Shown: piece by piece, positions 48,175 to 56,575 of the stretch
Position numbering within the stretch: position 1 is the first letter of the stretch
Layout: every line of letters starts with the position of its first letter
NCBI GenBank assembly: GCA_934085595.1
Contig: CAKOHK010000003.1
Location: forward strand, 62,001 to 126,000
DNA from: an uncultured Bacilli bacterium
GTDB lineage: Bacteria; Bacillota_I; Bacilli_A; RF39; UBA660
Length of the DNA stretch: 64,000 nucleotides
Direction of reading: 5' to 3'
Made by a program: the position numbers and the translations under genes
The notes under the pieces: generated by a model
Databases searched by the model: none
Seen by the model: only the letters and a program-made list of their open reading frames with translations
What the model was told of the DNA's origin: nothing

Positions 48175-49824
48175 ATGCAAGAAGAATATGAATATGAAGA
48201 TAATGATTCTTTATACGAAGGAGCTAAACGTAAGAAAATTATAATGAGTGTACTACTTGTTTTAGCTTTGATTCTTATTATTATTTTGATGAGGAGCTGT
48301 GCTAATAGAAGTAAAGTTACAGTAGATATTGATTATGAAAAGATATTACTTGATGCTGGTAAAAAGTATGCTAACACAAATAAACAATTATTACCTAGTG
48401 CTAAAGGTCAATGTACAGTTATTGATTTAAACTTACTTTCTTATGATCAAGAAATAAGTAATAATAAAGATTTTCAAACATGTGATAAAAATAAAACATA
48501 TGTAAAGATATGTAAACTTGGTAATAATAATTTACAATATACTCCATGGCTTAGTTGTACTAAAAAGAATTCTGAGAGTGAATATGGTACAAGTAAAGAG
48601 GGAGAATATAAAGATATAATTACTAATTCAACTAGTGTTTCATTTATGTTTTTACCTCAGGTAATTAAGAGTGAAGAAGATACTTTGGGTCCAGAAGAAG
48701 AATACTGGCAAGAAGATATTCCATATGCTGCATATAAAACACTTGAAACTATTCAATATTATAGATATAAAGATCAACAATGGATTTGGAATACTTATAG
48801 TAAGAAATATTATTCTAGTAGTGGCGAAAAGAATAAAGCTAGAGATGTAAAAGAATATTATACATCATCTCCTGCTTCTGGTTATAATTATAAAGATAAT
48901 GGAACTACGGTTTATAAATGGTATAAACCAGGTGCTCAAAAAAAGGAATACTATAAAGAAGGTGGCAAAGAAGTATATACTGCGAGTGCTCCTAGTGGAT
49001 ATCCTAATAAAGATGAATCACAACAAAAGATAGATGTATATTATATGGTTATTGAAGGAGTTACTAGTGCTAAAAAATATAATGTGTGTGCTAAAGATGA
49101 AAAGAAGATTCAACTTGTAAATCAAGAAGCACCTTGTGGTAGTGCGCCTAATACTGCGTATAAATATTTTGTTAAAAGTTTATATAAATGTCCTAGTGGA
49201 TATGTAAATGTTAAGGGAGGTACTATTACTGAAAGTACTAAGTGTGTTAAGACTTCTGGTGGTGCTGTAAAAGCTTGTCCTAATGGTAAGACTTGTGTAA
49301 GAGGTGAAAGTAAATCTTATAAATGGTATAAATATGTACAAAGTAATGCTAAAGTATATTATCCTTCTAATAGTACTACTGCTAGTGGAGAGAAGATGTA
49401 CTTTAAAGATAGTCCTGCTAGTGGACTTACTAAAGATGAAAGTACTAAAACTACTGGATATAAGTTCTATAAGAGAATACCTGGACAAACATCAAGTTAT
49501 TATTCAACTGCTCCTAGTAGTGGAGCTACTAAAACTAGTCAAACTAAATGGACTGATTGGACAGATTGGGATAGTAAAGAACCAGAAAAGAAAGATTATA
49601 GGAATATAGAAACTAAAACTAAGATTAAGTTACGTCCTATTAAAGATGCTACAGATGGTGATTTTAAAGACGTAAGTGAAGAATATATGAGTGAACAAGA
49701 ATTAATAGAAAAGTTTAAATCTTTAGGATATGAAGTTAATTCTCTTACTGATATAGTTAATAATGGTGAGTTAAGTTATAAAATAAAGATGTATGTAAGA
49801 AATAAAAAGGAGGCATCTAAGTAA
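48175..49824 (+). CDS. Single-pass membrane protein with Tyr-rich extracellular repeats
   Basis: The 549-residue product starts at the ATG at 48175, with ATAGGAGG upstream. It has a short acidic cytoplasmic head, one transmembrane helix at about residues 21-40, and a large outside region rich in Tyr, Lys and Ser. A motif of the form Y-x(3-5)-(A/S)P-x-SG-xx-KD recurs about four times (EYYTSSPASGYNYKD, VYTASAPSGYPNKDE, MYFKDSPASGLTKDE, YYSTAPSSGATK). About a dozen cysteines lie outside, including CPSGYVN and CPNGKTC. No family recognised. It overlaps the next gene by one base (TAATG). Confidence 0.6.
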   Translation: MQEEYEYEDNDSLYEGAKRKKIIMSVLLVLALILIIILMRSCANRSKVTVDIDYEKILLDAGKKYANTNKQLLPSAKGQCTVIDLNLLSYDQEISNNKDFQTCDKNKTYVKICKLGNNNLQYTPWLSCTKKNSESEYGTSKEGEYKDIITNSTSVSFMFLPQVIKSEEDTLGPEEEYWQEDIPYAAYKTLETIQYYRYKDQQWIWNTYSKKYYSSSGEKNKARDVKEYYTSSPASGYNYKDNGTTVYKWYKPGAQKKEYYKEGGKEVYTASAPSGYPNKDESQQKIDVYYMVIEGVTSAKKYNVCAKDEKKIQLVNQEAPCGSAPNTAYKYFVKSLYKCPSGYVNVKGGTITESTKCVKTSGGAVKACPNGKTCVRGESKSYKWYKYVQSNAKVYYPSNSTTASGEKMYFKDSPASGLTKDESTKTTGYKFYKRIPGQTSSYYSTAPSSGATKTSQTKWTDWTDWDSKEPEKKDYRNIETKTKIKLRPIKDATDGDFKDVSEEYMSEQELIEKFKSLGYEVNSLTDIVNNGELSYKIKMYVRNKKEASK

Positions 49825-52133
49825 TGGATAAAGAAGAAATATTACAAATGCTAAAATTATTAAGAGAAAAATTACCTAGTGAAGCATTAATAGGAGATGG
49901 AAATAGTAAATCAGAGTTCTATGATGATTTAGTTAGAAAAGCTGTACTTGCTAATGATAAACTTAAGAAGACTATAGATTTAGAAGATATTACTAGTGAA
50001 GAAATAGAAAGAATTAGTAGTGAACTTGAAGATGTTAATGATGAACTTGAAATACAAAGAAATGAACTTACAAGTCAAGGATATACTAAGAGATTATATG
50101 AATCAGATTCTTTTAGGGAATATAATAAAGCTCAAATATTACAAAAGAGATATGATAGAGAAACTGATGAAAAGAAGAAACTAGATATTAAGAGTGAACT
50201 TGATGAAGCTAAAAAGGCTAGTAAAGATAATAAAGATTGGGCTCTTGAGACTGAAGAAAGTATTACTAAAATAAGAGATGAAATATCTAGACTAGAAAGT
50301 AGTAGAAGAAGACTTGAAAAGAGACTTGAAACTGAAAGAGAACTAGAAAAAGAAAATTATGTAAGTAGATATGAAAGCAAAGTAGCACAAAGAACTAGAG
50401 AAGCAAATATGCTTAGAGGTAAACTTGGTTATTTAAATATTAATGGTATATTAGATTCTCTTATAGATGACTATGAAAATGGCCGTACTAATGAAGAAGA
50501 AGTAAACTATAGAATGCATATTCTTAAAGGACAATTACAAGATGAAAATATAAGAAATATGATGAATCTACTTAGTGCAGAACAAAGAAGTCTTATAAAT
50601 GATCAAATTAGTTCTATGGAAGAAGAGAGAAATACTTTAAGAAGTAAGTTATATGATGATAGTAGTTATATAATGAGTGACGAGGAGTATAATAATAATC
50701 TTAGTGAACTTAATAGAAGTTTAGATAAAGCTACTAGAAAATATGAAAACGCTAATAGAAGACTTGATGATACTGAATCTAAGTTAGATAGTTTAAGAAG
50801 AAGTGGTAATTTAGAAGGTCATTCTAAAGATGTTATTGATAAGGAAATTAGAAGATTAGAAAAATTATGGGATAAACAAAATAAGGATGTTCAAGATAGA
50901 TCAGATGAATTAAATGAAATAAAGAGAAAGATTAATGTTCTTGATAATTCTTATGGTAAAGTAGATGAAGTTCAGAAGAATTATGATAAAAATAGACTTA
51001 AAGAGTTAGAAAGTCAAATTAGAGAAAATAAATATTTTAATGCTTTAGATCCTCTTAGTATAGATGAGAGAATAGATAAGATAATAGATGCTACTAAAGA
51101 AGTAGAAGATGTTTATGATAATAGTAGTAAGCCTCACGAAAAACAAAAACCAAATGAAGAACAAAAACCAGAGGAAGAGCAAAAACCGGATGAAGAACAA
51201 AAGCCAGACGAAGAGCAAAAGCCAGACGAAGGGCAAAAACCGGATGATAGTATTGAACCAGTATTTCCTAAATTATCTAATGAAGATTTAGATATAGGAT
51301 TAGATCCTAGAAAAGATCCTAATTTAATAAAAGGTATTAGAGATCCTAAACCTAGTTTACTTGCTAAACTTAAAAAGATATGGAACAGGGCTAAAGCATG
51401 GATTTTAGGAGCTATTGCTCTTGCAGGTGTAGCTGGTGCTGGCACTATGATATATAAACATATGGAAGAAAATAAAGTTGATGATCTTGACAAAGTTGAC
51501 AAAGTTATTGAGGATACAACAAAAGAAATTGATTTAACGCAGAAGACACTAGAGGAATTAAATGATTTAATTAATAAATGTAAGGCTGTTAATCCAATGG
51601 ATTATACAGATGAATCTTATAGCAAGATGCTTACTAAACTTAACGAAGTTGAAACATTATTAAATAATGGATTACTTGATAATGATGGAGCTAAGAAGCA
51701 AAAAGATGAACTTCAAAAAACATATGATGGTTTAGTTAAAAAAGAAGAAGTTAAAGAAACACCAAAACCATCACCAACTCCAACAACTCCTGTAACTCCA
51801 ACTACGCCTAGTACTCCAAGTACACCTAATACTCCAACACCAGCACCTAGTGAAGATGTTGTTAAACTAAAACCAGGAGAAAGTGCTGAAAATGAATTTG
51901 GTAGCGTTGATTACGATGGAGTTCAAAGAGATAAAGATGGTAATGTAATTGGTGAAGTTAAAGTAGATAAGGATAAAGATGGTTATGCAGTTATAGGTGA
52001 AGATGATATGATTAAAGAAACTCCAACACCAACACCTAGTGTAACTCCTAGTGAAGAACCTAGTATAGAGTGGGATTGGGATGCTGTACTAAATAGTTTC
52101 GATGCTGAAAATCAAAGCATGACTTTAAAATAA
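49824..52133 (+). CDS. Large coiled-coil membrane protein with EQKPDE and Thr-Pro repeats
   Basis: The 769-residue product has: residues 1-430 mostly long charged coiled coil (many EELxxLR/KRLExE heptads, SRRRLEKRLETERELEKENY); 438-475 an (E/D)EEQKP hexapeptide repeat; 520-545 a transmembrane helix (WILGAIALAGVAGAGTMIY); then a shorter helical hairpin and a Thr/Pro-rich stretch (PTTPSTPSTPNTPTPAP) before an acidic C-terminus. No signal peptide, so the coiled coil is probably inside and the Thr-Pro part outside. It is co-translated with the surface protein gene. Function unknown. Confidence 0.6.
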   Translation: MDKEEILQMLKLLREKLPSEALIGDGNSKSEFYDDLVRKAVLANDKLKKTIDLEDITSEEIERISSELEDVNDELEIQRNELTSQGYTKRLYESDSFREYNKAQILQKRYDRETDEKKKLDIKSELDEAKKASKDNKDWALETEESITKIRDEISRLESSRRRLEKRLETERELEKENYVSRYESKVAQRTREANMLRGKLGYLNINGILDSLIDDYENGRTNEEEVNYRMHILKGQLQDENIRNMMNLLSAEQRSLINDQISSMEEERNTLRSKLYDDSSYIMSDEEYNNNLSELNRSLDKATRKYENANRRLDDTESKLDSLRRSGNLEGHSKDVIDKEIRRLEKLWDKQNKDVQDRSDELNEIKRKINVLDNSYGKVDEVQKNYDKNRLKELESQIRENKYFNALDPLSIDERIDKIIDATKEVEDVYDNSSKPHEKQKPNEEQKPEEEQKPDEEQKPDEEQKPDEGQKPDDSIEPVFPKLSNEDLDIGLDPRKDPNLIKGIRDPKPSLLAKLKKIWNRAKAWILGAIALAGVAGAGTMIYKHMEENKVDDLDKVDKVIEDTTKEIDLTQKTLEELNDLINKCKAVNPMDYTDESYSKMLTKLNEVETLLNNGLLDNDGAKKQKDELQKTYDGLVKKEEVKETPKPSPTPTTPVTPTTPSTPSTPNTPTPAPSEDVVKLKPGESAENEFGSVDYDGVQRDKDGNVIGEVKVDKDKDGYAVIGEDDMIKETPTPTPSVTPSEEPSIEWDWDAVLNSFDAENQSMTLK
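51138..51248 (+). repeat. 18-bp tandem repeats encoding (E/D)EEQKP
   Basis: About six consecutive 18-nt units, such as GAAGAACAAAAACCAGAG, within the coiled-coil protein gene. Third-position differences show that the copies are not brand new. Confidence 0.7.
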
Positions 52134-52146
52134 AAAGGGAGAAAAG

Positions 52147-52392
52147 ATGGAAAATATAACTAATAAAGTAATGGAACTTAATAATGGTAAGAAATACTTT
52201 ATAATTAGACAAGCTTTATATAAAGATGTAACATATTATTTTGCTGCTTTACTTACAGATGATGAAGAAGATTTTACAGGAGACTTTATATTCTTAGAAA
52301 GATATGAAACTGATGGAAAAGCTCATGTAAGAGAAGTTACTGATAATAAAATAATAGAAGTTCTTGCTAAAAATATTAAAGTAGATGAATAA
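52147..52392 (+). CDS. Small hypothetical protein, DUF1292-like
   Basis: The 81-residue beta-rich product has MELNNGKKYFIIRQALYKDVTYYFAALLTDDEEDFTGDFIFLERYETDGKAHVREVTD. The layout (short beta strands, acidic loop, YYFA/FIFLE) is like small DUF1292-type proteins, but I am not certain. AGGGAG precedes the ATG. It lies just upstream of the sigG hairpin and downstream of the coiled-coil membrane gene, probably as the last gene of that unit. Confidence 0.5.
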   Translation: MENITNKVMELNNGKKYFIIRQALYKDVTYYFAALLTDDEEDFTGDFIFLERYETDGKAHVREVTDNKIIEVLAKNIKVDE

Positions 52393-52400
52393 AAAATATT

Positions 52401-52434
52401 AAATCCTTTCAATATAGAAGTGAAAGGATTTTTT
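52401..52434 (+). promoter_or_regulatory. Hairpin enclosing the sigG ribosome binding site (terminator-like)
   Basis: A 10-bp perfect stem AAATCCTTTC/GAAAGGATTT (52401-52410 with 52422-52431), an 11-nt loop and a T run ending right at the sigG ATG. The right arm contains the GAAAGGA Shine-Dalgarno sequence. It could end upstream transcription, block sigG translation on read-through mRNA, or both. Confidence 0.7.
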
Positions 52435-53208
52435 ATGGCGAAAAATAAAGTTGAAATATCAGGTATTAATACTAGAGATTTAAAGACTCTTAGTAATGAA
52501 GAAATGACTATATTATTTAAAGAGTATAAAGAAGGAAGTAAAGAGGCTAAGAATAGACTTGCAGAGGGTAATTTAAAATTAGTTCTTAGTATACTTAAGA
52601 AATATCATAATAGAGTAGATAACATGGATGATTTATTTCAGATAGGATGTGTTGGACTTATTAAAGCTATTGATAATTTTGATCTTTCATATAATGTTAA
52701 TTTTAGTACATATGCTGTATTTATGATTGATGGAGAAGTTAAAAGGTATATTAGAGATAATAATGGTATTAGAATATCTAGAAGTATTAAAGAGATGGCT
52801 TATAATGTTATTTCTTATAAAGAAGAGTATTTTAATAATTATTCATATTATCCTAGTAATGATGAAATATGTGAACATTTAAATATTACACCTTATGAAT
52901 TATCTTTAGCAGTAGGATCTTTAAGTGAACCTACTAGTATATTTGAACCTATATTTAATGATGGTGGTGAAGCAATATTATTGCTCGATCAAATAGAAGA
53001 TGCTAGAATACCAAAAAACTTAGATGATTTAATAGCGCTTAGAAAGTCATTAACTATGCTTAAAGATAAAGAAAGAGAAATATTAATTAAAAGATATATG
53101 GTAGGTATATCACAATCAGAAATAGCAAATAGTTTAAATATAAGTCAAGCACAAGTATCAAGACTAGAAAGTTCAGCTATAAATACACTTAGAAAATTAA
53201 TAAGATAA
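52435..53208 (+). CDS. sigG: RNA polymerase sporulation sigma factor SigG
   Basis: The 257-residue product starts at the ATG at 52435 (MAKNKVEISGINTRDLKTLSNEEM). KVEI.GINT..L is the known SigG N-terminus and separates it from SigF. Region 2: NLKLVLSILKKYHNRVDNMDDLFQIGCVGLIKAIDNFDLSYNVNFSTYAVFMIDGEVKRYIRDNN; region 4: GISQSEIANSLNISQAQVSRLESSAINTL. It runs late forespore transcription. Its ribosome site lies in a terminator-like hairpin, so sigG expression from upstream promoters should be limited. YlmC-like and lspA genes follow. Confidence 0.94.
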   Translation: MAKNKVEISGINTRDLKTLSNEEMTILFKEYKEGSKEAKNRLAEGNLKLVLSILKKYHNRVDNMDDLFQIGCVGLIKAIDNFDLSYNVNFSTYAVFMIDGEVKRYIRDNNGIRISRSIKEMAYNVISYKEEYFNNYSYYPSNDEICEHLNITPYELSLAVGSLSEPTSIFEPIFNDGGEAILLLDQIEDARIPKNLDDLIALRKSLTMLKDKEREILIKRYMVGISQSEIANSLNISQAQVSRLESSAINTLRKLIR

Positions 53209-53219
53209 ATAAAATGACA

Positions 53220-53225
53220 TATAAT
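53220..53225 (+). promoter_or_regulatory. -10 box (TATAAT) 5 nt before the ylmC-like start codon
   Basis: Perfect TATAAT with no clear -35. Only TTAAT separates it from the ATG at 53231, and there is no ribosome site, so the mRNA may be leaderless. Confidence 0.45.
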
Positions 53226-53230
53226 TTAAT

Positions 53231-53461
53231 ATGAAATTATCAGAATTACAAAGAAAAGATATAGTGGATATAAGAAATGGAAAAAAGATAGGAAAAATAA
53301 TAGATGTAATATTTGATCCTAATAATGGATATATGATTAAGTTTGTTATAGAAAGAAGTAGTATAATTAAAAATATATTTTCAAGTGATGAAGTATATAT
53401 AAGATTTACACAAATAAAAAAGATGGGAGAAGATGTTATTCTAATAGATATTAACTCTTAA
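53231..53461 (+). CDS. PRC-barrel protein, YlmC/YmxH family
   Basis: The 76-residue product starts MKLSELQRKDIVDIRNGKKIGKIIDVIFD and continues as a PRC barrel with GYMIKFVIE and DVILIDI. YlmC and YmxH are the Bacillus members of this family, and ylmC-type genes often lie after sigG. A sporulation link is therefore likely but the function is not known. The start has no Shine-Dalgarno sequence and lies 5 nt after a perfect -10 box. Confidence 0.82.
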   Translation: MKLSELQRKDIVDIRNGKKIGKIIDVIFDPNNGYMIKFVIERSSIIKNIFSSDEVYIRFTQIKKMGEDVILIDINS

Positions 53462-53464
53462 TTA

Positions 53465-53473
53465 TGATAAAAT
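53465..53473 (+). promoter_or_regulatory. Extended -10 (TGATAAAAT) 6 nt before the lspA start codon
   Basis: TGA then TAAAAT (53468-53473), then 6 nt to the ATG at 53480. The expected transcript start is the A of the ATG. The -35 region (TAGATA) is weak. Confidence 0.5.
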
Positions 53474-53479
53474 ATACTT

Positions 53480-53920
53480 ATGAAAAAAAGAAATATTATT
53501 ATAATTAGTATTATACTTATATTTATAGATCAAATAATTAAATATTTAGTACATAACTATATAATAAGTGATATAGTTATTATAAATAATTTTTTTAGTA
53601 TAACTAATTTATCTAATTATGGGGCTGCGTTTGGAATACTTAGTAATAATATATATTTTTTAATTTTTATATCTTTAATACTTATATATTTTATAATAAG
53701 TGAAATTAAGAAAAATAATAATAAAGGGTATATAATTTCACTTTTGATGATATTAAGTGGTGCTTTAGGTAATTTAATAGATAGGATATTTAGGGGGTAT
53801 GTTGTTGATTATTTATCTTTTGAATTATTTAGTATAAGTTTTCCTGTGTTTAATTTTGCTGATATGTTAATTACGTTTGGTACTATATATTTAATATATA
53901 TGATTATTAAAGAGAAGTAG
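53480..53920 (+). CDS. lspA: Lipoprotein signal peptidase (SPase II)
   Basis: The 146-residue product has four transmembrane helices and the SPase II boxes: DQIIKYLV, NYGAAFGIL, GALGNLIDRIFRGYVVDYLSF and PVFNFADMLI. The catalytic Asp pair is in the VVDY and FADM boxes. It cuts the signal peptide of prolipoproteins at the membrane. There is no Shine-Dalgarno sequence, and an extended -10 lies 6 nt before the ATG, suggesting a leaderless mRNA. It is followed by rluD 10 nt later, as in many Firmicutes. Confidence 0.95.
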   Translation: MKKRNIIIISIILIFIDQIIKYLVHNYIISDIVIINNFFSITNLSNYGAAFGILSNNIYFLIFISLILIYFIISEIKKNNNKGYIISLLMILSGALGNLIDRIFRGYVVDYLSFELFSISFPVFNFADMLITFGTIYLIYMIIKEK

Positions 53921-53930
53921 TGGAGGAGTT

Positions 53931-54824
53931 ATGGAAAAGATTATAGATAGTGATAATATAGATAAGAGACTTGATATGTATTTAAGTAATGAACTTAATG
54001 AAAGTAGAAGTTTTATTCTTAAAAATATTAAGAATGGGAATATTAAAGTTAATAATAATATAGTTAAGGGTGGATATTTATTAAGGCTTAATGATGTTGT
54101 TTCTATTGGTGATTTAAAAGTTGATACTAGTGTTAAGGCTGAGAGTATACCTCTTGATATTTTATATGAAGATGAAGATATTATGGTTGTTAATAAACCT
54201 AGTGGTATGGTTGTTCATCCTGGGAATGGTAATTATAGTGGGACGCTTGTAAATGCTCTTATGGGATATACAGAAGATTTAAGTGATAGTGAAGGCGATA
54301 ATAGAGCTGGGATAGTTCATAGAATAGATAAAGATACTTCTGGAATATTACTTATTGCTAAAAGTAATAGAGCACATAAAGTATTAAGTGAAGGATTTAA
54401 AAATAAAACTATACATAGAAAATATATAGCTTTAGTATATGGAGTAATAAATGAAAGTAAAGGTAAAATAGATGCTCCGATTGGAAGAAGTAGTATAGAT
54501 AGAAAGAAAATGGCTGTTACAGATAAAAACTCTAAAAGAGCAGTTACTACTTTTAGAGTTATAGATAGATATAAAGATGCTACTTTAGTAGAACTTATAT
54601 TAGAAACAGGTAGAACTCATCAAATAAGAGTACATATGGATTATATAGGGCATAGTGTAGTTAATGATCCATTATATGGGAAACATAAAATAATAAATGA
54701 TTTTGGGCAGATGTTACATGCATATTATTTAGGATTTAATCATCCAATAACTAATGAGTTTATGGAATTTAGTGTAAAAGAACCTAAAGAGTTTGATGAG
54801 ATATTAGATATGTTTAAAAATTAA
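53931..54824 (+). CDS. Ribosomal large subunit pseudouridine synthase, RluD family
   Basis: The 297-residue product has an N-terminal S4 domain (DKRLDMYLSNELNESRSFILKNIKNGNIKVN) followed by the synthase domain with AGIVHRIDKDTSGILLIAKS, the catalytic Asp in HRIDKDT. TGRTHQIRVHMDYIGHSVVNDPLYG comes later. It makes pseudouridine in 23S rRNA or tRNA. TGGAGGAG precedes the start. lspA-rluD is a common Firmicutes pair. Its end overlaps the convergent TspO gene by 11 nt. Confidence 0.94.
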   Translation: MEKIIDSDNIDKRLDMYLSNELNESRSFILKNIKNGNIKVNNNIVKGGYLLRLNDVVSIGDLKVDTSVKAESIPLDILYEDEDIMVVNKPSGMVVHPGNGNYSGTLVNALMGYTEDLSDSEGDNRAGIVHRIDKDTSGILLIAKSNRAHKVLSEGFKNKTIHRKYIALVYGVINESKGKIDAPIGRSSIDRKKMAVTDKNSKRAVTTFRVIDRYKDATLVELILETGRTHQIRVHMDYIGHSVVNDPLYGKHKIINDFGQMLHAYYLGFNHPITNEFMEFSVKEPKEFDEILDMFKN

Positions 54825-55281
54825 GTAAATATACGCTAGTCATTAATATTAAAGCATAAGTATTATAAATTAAATAAGGAATTAGAAAATAACTAGATTT
54901 CTTATTTAATTTTTTTGCTTCAATAAATAAGAATATAGAAGATATAAAAACAATAACAGTAATTATAAAACCTAAGAATGGACTCATTAAATAAAAGAAT
55001 ACATATGTAAATAATTGATTAGCTAAATAATTAGTTACTAATATATAATAATAATCTTTTTGTTTAAATAAATTATACTTTTTAATAATTATAAATATAC
55101 TAATAGAAATTAATATATAAATAATAAACCATATAATACTAATATACTTACCATCTAATGTAAAAGAAGGAAGAGTAAGTAAATCATAGTATTCTTTATT
55201 AAACTTAAATATAAAACCACTAAGTAACCAAAATAATAATATCAATAAAAATAATAAGATATCTTTAATATATTTTTTCAT
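54814..55281 (-). CDS. TspO/MBR family protein
   Basis: The 155-residue product has five transmembrane helices. The TspO pattern is present: FNKEYYDLLTLPSFTLDGKYISIIWFIIYILISIS (W near the second helix), NYLANQLFTYVFFYL, and the fifth helix IPYLIYNTYALILMTSVYLLN. The family binds porphyrins, cholesterol-like ligands or affects stress responses; the bacterial role here is unknown. AAGGGGAG precedes the start at 55281. It runs convergently into the RluD-family gene. Confidence 0.85.
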   Translation of the reverse strand: MKKYIKDILLFLLILLFWLLSGFIFKFNKEYYDLLTLPSFTLDGKYISIIWFIIYILISISIFIIIKKYNLFKQKDYYYILVTNYLANQLFTYVFFYLMSPFLGFIITVIVFISSIFLFIEAKKLNKKSSYFLIPYLIYNTYALILMTSVYLLNF

Positions 55282-55347
55282 TTATTCTCCCCTTTACTAA
55301 TTCTATGAAAAAGTGTAAAATATTATTATCATTTGAGGAGAAAAAAT

Positions 55348-56478
55348 ATGAATATTAAAATAAATAAGAAAGATGATATTATTATTAAAATATTACATTA
55401 TTTTATAACAGAAGAAGATTATAAACCTGTTATAGTAAATGGTATACAAAATGAAATATGGCTTGAGAATATGCAGAAAGATTTAAAGTTAATAAGAATT
55501 AATACTAATTATATACACAATCAAGAGCAATTAAATAATGATACATATAAAGCATTAAGTATAATGAAAACTATTAAAAAGAATACTTTATCATTTAATA
55601 TGACTATGCTTAATTTATTACTTGATACAGGAGATATTAAGATAAATGATGATATTAAGAATGTAGAGACTATTAGAGTAAATAAATTAAATGATTTTAG
55701 AAAGAATGAGTTTATAAATGAGTTCTTTCCTAAAGTAAAAGATGCTGAGTTTAGTGATAAAGCTGATCCTTTAGAGTTCTTTAAGTTATCAGAAGATATG
55801 AATGAGAAAACTATTAAGAATGAAAAGAAACTTGCTAGAATATTTAGACCTAAGAAACCTTATGGAACTTATATTATTATATGTATATGTTTAGTTATGT
55901 TTTTATTTCAATATACTTTAAATATAGATATGATAAGATTACTTGGTAATAATTATGAACTTGTTAGGGGGGGAGAAATATATAGAGTAATTACATGTAT
56001 GTTTTTACATGGAAGTATTATGCATTTAATATGTAATATGTATGCTTTATATATACTTGGAAGTCAGGTTGAGAGATATTATGGAACTTTGAAGTTTTTA
56101 ATTATATATTTTATTAGTGGTATATTAGGTAGTTTATTTTCATGTGTATTTATGAGTAGTTATACTTATAGTATAGGGGCTAGTGGGGCTATATTTGGGC
56201 TTCTTGGTAGTATTGCTTATTTTACTTATAATTATAGGGCTACATTACAAAGTCTTTTAAGAGGGCAAGTAATGCCCGCTATTATTGTTAATTTATTAAT
56301 AGGATTTATAGTACCAGGTATAGATGTTACTGCTCATGTAGGAGGTCTTATAGGTGGAATACTAGTATCTATGGGAATAGGACTTGGAGATAAGTATAGA
56401 AAAAGTGATCAAATAAATGGATTTGTTGTATTATTGCTTATGTTTATAGCTATGATATATTTTATAATTGTAAAATAA
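55348..56478 (+). CDS. Rhomboid family intramembrane serine protease (GluP/YqgP-like)
   Basis: The 376-residue product starts at the ATG at 55348 (MNIKINKKDD), with GAGGAGAA upstream; a TTG at 55333 lies in that site. The first 175 residues are a soluble domain, as in YqgP. The rhomboid core follows: LHGSIMHLICNMYALYILG, YSIGASGAIFGLLG with catalytic Ser in GASG, and DVTAHVGGLIGGI with the catalytic His. It cleaves membrane proteins within the bilayer. A good terminator follows. Confidence 0.93.
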   Translation: MNIKINKKDDIIIKILHYFITEEDYKPVIVNGIQNEIWLENMQKDLKLIRINTNYIHNQEQLNNDTYKALSIMKTIKKNTLSFNMTMLNLLLDTGDIKINDDIKNVETIRVNKLNDFRKNEFINEFFPKVKDAEFSDKADPLEFFKLSEDMNEKTIKNEKKLARIFRPKKPYGTYIIICICLVMFLFQYTLNIDMIRLLGNNYELVRGGEIYRVITCMFLHGSIMHLICNMYALYILGSQVERYYGTLKFLIIYFISGILGSLFSCVFMSSYTYSIGASGAIFGLLGSIAYFTYNYRATLQSLLRGQVMPAIIVNLLIGFIVPGIDVTAHVGGLIGGILVSMGIGLGDKYRKSDQINGFVVLLLMFIAMIYFIIVK

Positions 56479-56500
56479 TTAAATTATTTTACTTTTATTT
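56470..56500 (+). terminator. Terminator after the rhomboid gene
   Basis: A 10-bp perfect stem (56470-56479 with 56483-56492) spans the stop codon and is followed by TTTTATTTT. Confidence 0.6.
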
Positions 56501-56510
56501 TATGTTTATT

Positions 56511-56539
56511 TTGACTTTATAATCAAATAATGATATATT
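56511..56539 (+). promoter_or_regulatory. SigA promoter with extended -10
   Basis: TTGACT (56511-56516), 17-nt spacer ending TGA, TATATT (56534-56539). It precedes the LXG/WXG-like pair. Confidence 0.65.
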
Positions 56540-56575
56540 ATTTATAGAGTAATAAAATAAAAGAGGGTGATATTT

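Noticed and set aside
49180..49609. Open frames in other phases over the repeat surface protein.
   Set aside because: Caused by the low-complexity codons of the real gene; no start signals.
51045..51502. Repeats in the coiled-coil gene that could be taken for a CRISPR array.
   Set aside because: 18-bp in-frame coding repeats with no unique spacers. No CRISPR array or cas gene is seen in the window.
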